Source of the DNA: Alphaproteobacteria bacterium
Lineage (GTDB): Bacteria > Pseudomonadota > Alphaproteobacteria > UBA828
DNA: 9,601 bases
NCBI GenBank assembly: GCA_018668475.1
Contig: JABJCZ010000420.1
Location: 1-9,601, forward strand
Direction: 5' to 3'
How positions within the stretch are numbered: the stretch's first letter is position 1; the number at the start of each line of letters is the position of its first letter. The notes under the pieces were generated by a model. It was not told where the DNA came from. It did no database searches and worked only from the letters and a program-made list of their open reading frames with translations. Positions 1 through 6,198 of this stretch are shown in pieces. The translations under genes and the position numbers were made by a program.

Positions 1-98
1 ATATGCTCGGCCCCACGCAAGCCGGGCATGCCGCCATTGCCGGCAGCCCGTGCGTCAGGTGTGTTGTCTGCAGTGGATGAACGGGTGTTGGTCATCAT
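1..98 (-). CDS. N-terminal fragment of a probable VOC (glyoxalase-fold) family protein, runs off the left edge
   Basis: Reading the minus strand from an ATG at 98 (a second ATG follows at 95) gives an uninterrupted frame of 32 codons to the window edge. The first 25 or so residues are polar, Ala/Gly/Asn-rich and look like an unstructured leader. They are followed by GLRGAEH and a codon beginning AT. VOC-superfamily proteins often start their first beta-alpha-beta unit with a very similar string (L-R-G-x-D/E-H-I-G-x-T-V), in which the His is a metal ligand. That match is short, so the family call is tentative. A G-rich stretch (GGGGG on the minus strand, plus-strand 102-106) precedes the ATG and could serve as ribosome binding site. 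The gene is divergent from the PAS-AraC regulator and shares its upstream region, suggesting that the regulator may control it. Confidence 0.5.
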   Translation of the reverse strand, partial: MMTNTRSSTADNTPDARAAGNGGMPGLRGAEH

Positions 99-107
99 TA
101 GCCCCCA

Positions 108-126
108 TTATGGCCATTGGCCATAA
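108..126. promoter_or_regulatory. 19-bp perfect inverted repeat, candidate operator
   Basis: The sequence TTATGGCCATTGGCCATAA has two perfect 9-bp arms around a single central T. It lies about 10 bp upstream of the start codon of the divergent minus-strand gene and about 95 bp upstream of the PAS-AraC start. Its symmetry and position fit an operator for a dimeric repressor or activator. AraC-type proteins usually bind direct repeats rather than palindromes, so the binding protein may be encoded elsewhere. I see no convincing -35/-10 pair nearby on either strand. Confidence 0.45.
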
Positions 127-221
127 ACCGCCCCTGATGAACCCTCAACTCCCGGCCCTAGACTAACCCGATCCGGGGGCTGGCCACAAATCGACAAATA
201 GCGGTTGCGCGATCGGAGCGA

Positions 222-1073
222 GTGAGCGCGAAAAAACTGCTAAAATGGCCCAAGCCCTGGGGTCGATACTCTATCGAACCTCCGGTGCCCAAAAACGGGA
301 GACAATCCATCAGCGACCGAGAAGCAGCGACCGGGAGGAGTTATGCCGCAAAGTTCCTGTCTGAGTTGCGGGACCGGGGTTCTGTCGAGGAGATGTTCGA
401 ACTGCTGCCGGATATCTATTTCTACATCAAGGACCGCAACTGCCGCTGGGTGATGTGCAATCAGGCCAGCCTGCGGCTGCTGAATTTCCGTGACCAGGCG
501 GAAGTATATGGCGCCACCGAGCGGGATTTCTTTCCGCCCAAAATCGCCGACACCATTTACCGCGATGACCGGAACGTCATCGACAATAACCACCGGATCG
601 TCAATCGGACGGAGCTGATTGTTGACGAAACCGGGCACCTTATATGGGTATCCACCAACAAGTTGCCACTGCAGGGCAAGGACGGGGCTGTCGCCGGCCT
701 GATGGGGACCACCCGTATCCTGACGCGAACGGACCAGCTGCCCGACGACTACAAGCAGTTTCGCGCCGTGATCGACCATATTCAGGCTCACGTCGGCACA
801 AGAATCGATGTGAAGGAACTTGCCCGGATCTGCCACCTGTCGGATAGCCAGTTCAGAAAGCGTTTTCGCGGGCAATTTCGCCTGTCGCCACAGGAATTCA
901 TTTTGCGAACGCGGCTGCAGTCTGCCTCCAAGCTGCTCATCACAACGGACAGGCCGATCATTGAGATCGCCTTGAAGTGCGGTTTTGCCGACCAGAGCTA
1001 TTTTACCCGCCAATTCAGCAAGTTTTTTGAGCGATCTCCCAAGCGCTACCGCGCGGCCTGGGGCCAGAAATGA
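222..1073 (+). CDS. PAS domain-containing AraC-family transcriptional regulator
   Basis: This is a cytoplasmic DNA-binding regulator of 283 residues. Residues 56-165 form a PAS-type sensor domain: it begins FELLPDIYFYIKDRNCRWVM, has the N-x-A-S-L-R-L-L helix, and ends in the strand pair around LIWVSTNKLPL and GAVAGLMGTTR. Residues about 178-281 form an AraC/XylS DNA-binding domain with two helix-turn-helix units: DVKELARICHLSDSQFRKRF, then IIEIALKCGFADQSYFTRQF followed by the typical F-x-R-S-P-K-R-Y-R ending. The first 50 residues are basic and not recognised. A PAS sensor in place of the usual cupin suggests sensing of a small hydrophobic or aromatic ligand, but the ligand is unknown. The GTG start is uncertain: GGAG at 215-218 lies only 3 nt upstream, and another GTG at 285 would also keep both domains. 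The gene precedes the catabolic operon on the same strand and probably regulates it. Confidence 0.88.
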   Translation: MSAKKLLKWPKPWGRYSIEPPVPKNGRQSISDREAATGRSYAAKFLSELRDRGSVEEMFELLPDIYFYIKDRNCRWVMCNQASLRLLNFRDQAEVYGATERDFFPPKIADTIYRDDRNVIDNNHRIVNRTELIVDETGHLIWVSTNKLPLQGKDGAVAGLMGTTRILTRTDQLPDDYKQFRAVIDHIQAHVGTRIDVKELARICHLSDSQFRKRFRGQFRLSPQEFILRTRLQSASKLLITTDRPIIEIALKCGFADQSYFTRQFSKFFERSPKRYRAAWGQK

Positions 1074-1133
1074 TCAAATAGTTATAAAATTGGCTGAATC
1101 AGGAAAATCCATCCGCTCGCCAGGTTGATAGAG

Positions 1134-1146
1134 TGAACGCTGTTCA
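1134..1146. promoter_or_regulatory. Short inverted repeat TGAACgctGTTCA upstream of the hydrolase operon
   Basis: Two perfect 5-bp arms around a 3-bp centre lie 15 bp before the hydrolase start codon, in the 88-bp gap after the regulator gene. The gap also holds an AT-rich stretch (TTATAAAAT, 1082-1090) that could contribute to a promoter, though I find no good -35 partner. The repeat could be an operator or a small leader hairpin. Arms this short can arise by chance. Confidence 0.25.
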
Positions 1147-1161
1147 GGTGGCGGGGAACTG

Positions 1162-2022
1162 ATGGCAAGCTTTACCTACAACGGCAGCGAAATTCACTTC
1201 AATACGGCAGGCGATGGCCCTGCCCTGCTGTTTATGCATGGCCTGACGGCCGACCGATCACAGGCACAGCAGTGCCTTGACGGGCTCGCCGGCTACCGCG
1301 TGATTCCCCTTGATATGCCGGGACACGGCGAGAGCCGCCTCTCCCGCAATCTGGCGCTGGAAAAGCAGGCAAGCTTTGCGTCCTATGCCGGTGTCGCCAA
1401 AGCATTGCTGGCGCACCTAGGGATCGCCCGCGTTATCGCCGGCGGCATCTCCATGGGCGCCGGCCTGGCGCTGCATCTAGCACTGTATTCGCCTGGATTG
1501 GTCAGCGCCCTGTTGCTCGTTCGCCCAGCCTGGCTTAACCAGCCGGGGCGGCCACATCTCAAAATCATTGAGGACGTCGGCCAGGCGATCATGGATAGCG
1601 GCGCCGAGGGAGGCGAAGCACGACTGCTGGACCACCCGTTCTACGCAACGGCCAAGACCGAGAACCCGGACTGTGCCGCGTCCATTAAAGGAGCGATACA
1701 TCGGCCACAGGCCGTGGAGGCTGCAGGCGTATTAAGTGCCCTCGTTGCCAACCGGCCGTTTGCGCAGATGAGCCAGCTCGGCAAATGCACCATTCCGGCG
1801 CTGGTCGTCGGCAACAATGCCGATCCCCTGCACCCGGCCTTGATCGCCCGCGATATCAGCGGCGCGCTGGCCAATGCCGAATACTTTCATGCGCCACCCA
1901 AATACCTCGAGCCAGCGGCTCACAAAGCCGCCATCAAACTCCGAATAGAGCAGTTTCTGGAGACACACCTCCAGGTGCCGCGCGCGCCAGCGCACTCATC
2001 AGCGGGAGGAGACAAACCGTGA
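1162..2022 (+). CDS. Alpha/beta-fold hydrolase
   Basis: This is a cytoplasmic serine hydrolase of 286 residues, a usual length for the alpha/beta hydrolase-1 family. The oxyanion-hole HG is at residues 26-27 (LLFMHGL), followed by the D-M-P-G-H-G-x-S motif at 51-58. The nucleophile elbow is GGISMGAG with Ser97. The probable catalytic acid is Asp221 (VVGNNADPLHP). The catalytic His is probably His254 in PAAHKAAI, which lacks the usual G-H context. The reaction is therefore ester, lactone, amide or C-C hydrolysis, with unknown substrate. The ATG start is supported by GGGGAA at 1153-1158, 3 nt upstream of it. The stop overlaps the start of the next gene by 4 nt, so the two are probably translationally coupled. 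The residues after about 271 look like a disordered tail. In context it probably hydrolyses an intermediate of the encoded pathway. Confidence 0.9.
   Translation: MASFTYNGSEIHFNTAGDGPALLFMHGLTADRSQAQQCLDGLAGYRVIPLDMPGHGESRLSRNLALEKQASFASYAGVAKALLAHLGIARVIAGGISMGAGLALHLALYSPGLVSALLLVRPAWLNQPGRPHLKIIEDVGQAIMDSGAEGGEARLLDHPFYATAKTENPDCAASIKGAIHRPQAVEAAGVLSALVANRPFAQMSQLGKCTIPALVVGNNADPLHPALIARDISGALANAEYFHAPPKYLEPAAHKAAIKLRIEQFLETHLQVPRAPAHSSAGGDKP
2004..2011 (+). promoter_or_regulatory. Strong ribosome binding site fixing the GTG start of the TIM-barrel gene
   Basis: GGGAGGAG lies 7 nt before the GTG at 2019. It is the best Shine-Dalgarno sequence near any in-frame start. It shows that translation begins at 2019, overlapping the TGA of the hydrolase, rather than at an upstream ATG at 1785 inside the hydrolase gene. 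Confidence 0.75.
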
Positions 2023-2879
2023 TTACCAAACGCATCTCGACCGAACAGATCCTGGCCAAGTTGAAAGCCAAGGTAGACCGTCATGAACCGATCATGATTT
2101 CGAGCGCCGGCAGCGGCTTGGTCGCCAAGCTGCTGGAACGCTCGGGCGCCGACTGCATCAACACATTTTCCGGTGCGCGGCTGCGGGCCAACGGTATGGG
2201 CACCATGTCGATGATGTGGCCGATTCTCGATTCCAATCGGCAGACACTCGACTACACCCGCGAGGACATCATGCCGGCCCTCAACGGCAGCGCTTTTGTG
2301 TGTGCTTGCCTGAATGCCAATGACCCACTGAAAGACATGCGCATGGTACTGGACGAGTGCAAACAGATGGGCGTGAACTCGGCCTCCAACATCGGCCCGT
2401 CCATCAGCTATGTGGACAAGGACAGTGAGATTTTCAACATTCTCACCAGCGCCGGGATCACGCTGCAGAACGAGATCGACATGCTGAAGCTCGCGCGCGA
2501 TGAAATGGATATGGTCAGTGTCGGCCTCGCCTTTACCCGCGAAGATTCACTTGCACTGGTCGAGGGCGCCCGCCCGCACATCTTTTGTTATCACGCCGGC
2601 ACCACCAAGGGCGGCCTTAGTGGCTATGACAGCGGCAAGACCATTGCCGACACCGCCGCCGAAACGGAAGAGGTTTTTCAGGCCGTTCGTAAAATCGACC
2701 CTGACGTAATTCTCGTCGGCCACGGTGCTGCAATGGAAACGCCGGAAGACGCTCAATACATGCTCGACAACACATCTGGTCACGGGTTCTGGACTGGCTC
2801 ATCCACCGAACGTTTGCCGATTGAGCGCGCAGTAACCGCCGCCGCCGACGCGTTTACGACATTGAAATTCTCGAACTAG
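2019..2879 (+). CDS. Phosphoenolpyruvate hydrolase family TIM-barrel protein (Tm-1 C-terminal domain-like)
   Basis: From the GTG start the protein has 286 residues, matching the PEP-hydrolase-like TIM-barrel family (PF09370, COG5564), which is related in fold to the PEP mutase/isocitrate lyase superfamily. Visible family-like segments are GSGLVAKLLERSGADCINTF near residues 31-50, the GARLRANG loop (52-59), ACLNANDP (96-103), the conserved HAGTTKGG (192-199), and VGHGAAMETPEDAQYML (233-249). There is no signal peptide or membrane segment, so it should be cytoplasmic. No in vivo reaction is established for the family as far as I know; hydrolysis or C-C cleavage of a keto-acid-like substrate is a guess from fold. 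The next gene encodes a Tm-1-like protein, the usual partner: the tomato Tm-1 protein carries both as one polypeptide. The start overlaps the hydrolase stop (GTGA) and the Tm-1-like gene follows after 14 nt, so all three are probably co-translated. Confidence 0.9.
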   Translation: MITKRISTEQILAKLKAKVDRHEPIMISSAGSGLVAKLLERSGADCINTFSGARLRANGMGTMSMMWPILDSNRQTLDYTREDIMPALNGSAFVCACLNANDPLKDMRMVLDECKQMGVNSASNIGPSISYVDKDSEIFNILTSAGITLQNEIDMLKLARDEMDMVSVGLAFTREDSLALVEGARPHIFCYHAGTTKGGLSGYDSGKTIADTAAETEEVFQAVRKIDPDVILVGHGAAMETPEDAQYMLDNTSGHGFWTGSSTERLPIERAVTAAADAFTTLKFSN

Positions 2880-2893
2880 GGGAGGGACAGGCC

Positions 2894-4117
2894 ATGACCA
2901 AGACCATCGCAATTCTGGCGACCGTAGACACCAAGGGCGACGAGTGCGCCTACCTGCGCGACGAGATTACGCGCATGGGCGCAAACGCGCTGATGATCGA
3001 TATCGGCGTTATCGGCGACCCGCGCATTCCCGTTGATATTTCGAATACGGACATTGCGGCAAAAGGCGGAACGCCGCTCGCCGAGCTGCGCAAGGACCCG
3101 ACCCGCGAGGTTGCGTCCGGCGTTATGGTTGACGGCGCCACCGCAACATTGGTTGATCTGGTCGCGCGCGGAGAGGTGCACGGCGTCATCAGCCTTGGCG
3201 GCACGCAAGGCACCGCCAACTGCAGCCAGGTGATGCAGGCTCTGCCCTATGGTTTGGCGAAGGTGCTGGTATCCACCATGGCGTCCAGCGATACGTCGGG
3301 CTATGTCGGCATCAAGGACATCACCATGATGTTTTCGGTGTCGGACATCCTCGGCCTCAACCCGCTGTTCCGGCAGATTCTCTCCAATGCAGCAGGTGCA
3401 GTCGTAGGCATGGCCAACGCTGCCATCGACAGCGGTTTCGATTCCGGGCGCCCGCTGATCGGCATGACCAACCTTGGTTGCCTGACCCAGGGCGCCATGA
3501 AGGCGATCGAAAAATTTGCCGAGCGAGGCTACGAAACGATTGTCTTTCACGCCGTGGGCTCCGGCGGCAAGGCGATGGAGCAACTGATGCGCGATGGCAT
3601 CATCACTGCCGTATTCGATTATGCCCAGGGTGATCTTGTTGATTACAAGTTTGGTGGTATCCGCGCTGCCGATGAGGACCGTCTGACCGTCGCCTCAGCG
3701 CTCGGCCTGCCGCAGGTCGTGGTGCCGGGTGGCATCGACCATATCGGGGTCATTCTGGACGAGCCCAACGTCGTGACCGACGAATACAAGGATCGGCTAT
3801 ACGCCTTCCACAACCCGGTCATCCTCGTGCCGCGCACCACGGCAGATGAAATTGTCCAGGTGATGGAAGAGATCGGCAAACGGCTGGACCATGCCAATAC
3901 CAATACGTTATTCATCCTGCCGAAGAAGGGTGTCAGCAGTTATTCGGTTGAGGGCGGTGCGCTCTATGACGCCGAAAGTGATGCCGCACTTTATGCCAGT
4001 GTGCGCACGCTCCTGCCGGACAGCATTCCGTTGATCGAAGTGGACGCGACGGCGGAGAGCGACGAGCTTGTGACGCTCGCTGTGAACGAGCTGATCAAAT
4101 TGATCGAGCAGAAATAA
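2894..4117 (+). CDS. Tm-1-like ATP-binding protein (UPF0261 family)
   Basis: The 407 residues match the full length of the UPF0261/Tm-1-like family (COG5441). Conserved segments in order are ATVDTKGDE (9-17), the MIDIGVIGDP strand and loop (34-43), LGGTQGTAN (101-109), the STMASSDTSGYVG loop (127-139), MTNLG (191-195), FHAVGSGGKAME (218-229), VVPGGIDH (276-283), and a C-terminal KKGVSSYSVEGGALYD segment (345-359). The tomato homologue's N-terminal domain is known to bind ATP and the tobamovirus replication protein; the bacterial function is not established. No membrane segment or signal peptide is present. GGGGAGGGAC just after the previous stop provides an excellent ribosome binding site. 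The tight spacing to the PEP-hydrolase-like gene suggests that the two proteins form a complex or perform successive steps, with ATP binding by this subunit. I infer cooperation but cannot name the reaction. Confidence 0.92.
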   Translation: MTKTIAILATVDTKGDECAYLRDEITRMGANALMIDIGVIGDPRIPVDISNTDIAAKGGTPLAELRKDPTREVASGVMVDGATATLVDLVARGEVHGVISLGGTQGTANCSQVMQALPYGLAKVLVSTMASSDTSGYVGIKDITMMFSVSDILGLNPLFRQILSNAAGAVVGMANAAIDSGFDSGRPLIGMTNLGCLTQGAMKAIEKFAERGYETIVFHAVGSGGKAMEQLMRDGIITAVFDYAQGDLVDYKFGGIRAADEDRLTVASALGLPQVVVPGGIDHIGVILDEPNVVTDEYKDRLYAFHNPVILVPRTTADEIVQVMEEIGKRLDHANTNTLFILPKKGVSSYSVEGGALYDAESDAALYASVRTLLPDSIPLIEVDATAESDELVTLAVNELIKLIEQK

Positions 4118-4130
4118 GGGTACCAAGGCA

Positions 4131-6086
4131 ATGGAAAACCGGTGGAATGAGCAGGACGCAGCGGCCGCAACAACGGACCGTGAGCTCAGGGCCTACAGCT
4201 CACGTCTGATTGGGGCGGATAGCCGTTTGGTCCTGCACGGCGGCGGCAATACGTCGGTTAAATCGACCGCCACGGATCGCTTTGGCGAGGAGCAGGATAT
4301 CATCTGGGTCAAAGCCAGCGGCTTTGACTTAGGCTCCATGGGGCCGGAAGGGTTTACCGCGCTCGACCTCAACCGCCTGCGGCGGCTGGCGACGCTCGAT
4401 ACCCTGAGTGATCCCGACATGGTAAACGACGTGGCTGCGGCCCGGCTTGATGCCGGCGCGGCCGCCGCCTCGGTCGAGGCGATTGCACACGCGTTGATCC
4501 CGTTTAAATTCGTCGATCATTCCCACGCCGATGCGATTCTCATTTTGTCCAACAGCCCCGACGGCAAGAAGCGCCTGACCGAAGTTTTTGGCGACCGGGT
4601 GCTGATCCTGCCGTACATCAAGCCGGGGTTTGACCTCGCCAAGCAGTTCAACGAGGTGATCGGGAACAACGACCTTTCGAACTGGGATGCAGTGATTCTC
4701 GAAAACCACGGCATTTTTACCTACGACGATGACGCCCGCGCCAGCTATGACAGGATGATCCGCCTGGTGGATGAGGCGGAATCCTGGCTCTCAGCCCAAC
4801 ACGGCACACCATCCGGCGCGGAACTGCCGCCGGCTGACCCGCAATCCGTTGCCATTGCCCGCAAGGGTGTGAGCGATCTGGCGGGTTCACCAGTCATCTC
4901 CCGCAAGGCGCGATCCCTCTCGGCCGACAAGGCACAACACTATGCCGATCTGCTTCAGGGCGGCACGCTGACCCCGGAGCATGTGATCCACAACAAGCCT
5001 TGGCCGGCTCTGCTGGCCGACGACGCCGGCGCCGGTCTGGCGGCTTTCAGCGCCAATTACGTGAATTATTTCAACCGCGCCAATGACCCGGCGCTGGTCA
5101 TGCTCAACCCCTTCCCGCACTGGGCCATATTTGAGGACGGCCACAGCCGCAGCTTCGGGCTCAACCTAAAACGCGCCATGATTTCGGCTGACGTTGCGGA
5201 CGCGACGCTGAACGCTATGCACTACGCCGATGCCATGGGCGGCTGGCAAGGTCTCAGCGAAAAGGATTTGCGCGACCTCGAATACTGGGAGCTGGAACAG
5301 GCCAAGCTCAAGCGCCAGGCGGCGCCATCGGCACTGACCGGCAAGATCGCTGTGGTCAGCGGTGCTGCTGCCGGTATCGGGCAGGCCTGCACCGAAGCGC
5401 TGGCTGCAAAAGGCGCCGTTGTTGTCGGCCTTGATATCGACCCATCGATTATGGAGACGATGGCCAAGCCCGGATTTCAGGGCATGTTGGTGGATGTGAC
5501 CGATGAAACCGCCGTGGCGCGTGCGCTGGCGGAAGTTGTCGACACATACGGGGGCCTCGATATCGTTGTGTCCAACGCAGGTATCTTTCGCACCGGCGCC
5601 ACCGTCGAGAACCTGACCGACAAGGACTGGGACGACACCCTCGCCGTCAACCTCTCGTCTCACCGCAAGCTGTTGAAACGCGCCGTGCCATACCTGCGCC
5701 ACGGCATTGACCCGGCAGTGGTCTTCATCGCATCGCGCAATGTGGCCGCACCCGGCGCAGGCGCCGCTGCCTATTCGGTCTCCAAGGCAGGCCTGACGCA
5801 ATTGATGCGCGTGGCCGCCCTTGAGCTCGCGCCTGAGGGCATCACCGTCAACGCGGTGCACCCCGATGCCGTGTTCGATACCAATCTCTGGACCGACGAG
5901 GCGCTGGCAACATCGGCCGCCCGCTACAACATGAGCGTGGACGAGTACAAGGCGCGCAACTTGCTGAAGGCCGAAATCAAATCAGCCGACGTCGCCCGCG
6001 CCGTCACCGCCTTTGTCGACGGCACAATATCCAAAACCACCGGCGCCCAGCTCCCTGTCGACGGCGGCAACGACCGCGTTATCTGA
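4131..6086 (+). CDS. Bifunctional class II aldolase/short-chain dehydrogenase
   Basis: This 651-residue fusion resembles the RhaD-type rhamnulose-1-phosphate aldolase/alcohol dehydrogenase family. Residues about 15-390 are the class II (zinc) aldolase part: the substrate loop LHGGGNTSVK (35-44), probable zinc ligands His130 and His132 in DHSHAD, and His193 in ENHGIFTY. Residues about 402-651 form a Rossmann-fold SDR domain: SGAAAGIG (410-417) binds the cofactor, Asp435 at the end of strand 2 favours NAD(H), NAG is at 482-484, and the catalytic set is Asn507, Ser535, Tyr548 and Lys552 (YSVSK). The C terminus LPVDGGND is typical of SDRs. Both active sites look intact. Known relatives cleave a hydroxy-carbonyl sugar phosphate and oxidise the released aldehyde. 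No rhamnose kinase, isomerase or transporter is nearby, so the substrate here is probably different. The gene starts 14 nt after the Tm-1-like stop, with weak AAGGG/AAGG ribosome-binding sequences. Confidence 0.92.
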   Translation: MENRWNEQDAAAATTDRELRAYSSRLIGADSRLVLHGGGNTSVKSTATDRFGEEQDIIWVKASGFDLGSMGPEGFTALDLNRLRRLATLDTLSDPDMVNDVAAARLDAGAAAASVEAIAHALIPFKFVDHSHADAILILSNSPDGKKRLTEVFGDRVLILPYIKPGFDLAKQFNEVIGNNDLSNWDAVILENHGIFTYDDDARASYDRMIRLVDEAESWLSAQHGTPSGAELPPADPQSVAIARKGVSDLAGSPVISRKARSLSADKAQHYADLLQGGTLTPEHVIHNKPWPALLADDAGAGLAAFSANYVNYFNRANDPALVMLNPFPHWAIFEDGHSRSFGLNLKRAMISADVADATLNAMHYADAMGGWQGLSEKDLRDLEYWELEQAKLKRQAAPSALTGKIAVVSGAAAGIGQACTEALAAKGAVVVGLDIDPSIMETMAKPGFQGMLVDVTDETAVARALAEVVDTYGGLDIVVSNAGIFRTGATVENLTDKDWDDTLAVNLSSHRKLLKRAVPYLRHGIDPAVVFIASRNVAAPGAGAAAYSVSKAGLTQLMRVAALELAPEGITVNAVHPDAVFDTNLWTDEALATSAARYNMSVDEYKARNLLKAEIKSADVARAVTAFVDGTISKTTGAQLPVDGGNDRVI

Positions 6087-6146
6087 AGGGCTATCAAATC
6101 GACGCTTTTCCGTTTGGAGACTCCCCTTCGCGGCTATTTGCCCTTA

Positions 6147-6166
6147 GTATTTTCGTGTCGAAATAC
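6147..6166 (+). other. Imperfect hairpin in the aldolase-monooxygenase gap
   Basis: GTATTT (6147-6152) can pair with AAATAC (6161-6166), and CG (54-55) with CG (59-60), leaving one unpaired T at 6153 and a TGT loop. It lies in the 112-bp gap before the flavin monooxygenase, the widest gap in the operon. No U-run follows, so it is not a normal intrinsic terminator. It could be an mRNA-processing or attenuation element, or simply chance. I see no convincing promoter in the gap. Confidence 0.2.
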
Positions 6167-6198
6167 CGGCTGCGGTAAACACGGACAAGGGTGCACAG

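Noticed and set aside
1785..2018. In-frame N-terminal extension of the TIM-barrel gene from an ATG at 1785
   Set aside because: It lies wholly inside the hydrolase gene in another frame, is Arg/Gln/Ala-rich like an out-of-frame reading, and the strong ribosome binding site at 2004-2011 points to the GTG at 2019.
2876..3583. Minus-strand open frame of 235 codons opposite the Tm-1-like gene
   Set aside because: Low-complexity His/Arg/Gly/Ala composition, no family motif, fully overlapped by a well-supported gene.
5166..5861. Minus-strand open frame of 231 codons opposite the aldolase-dehydrogenase gene
   Set aside because: Antisense shadow of the SDR domain without recognisable protein features.
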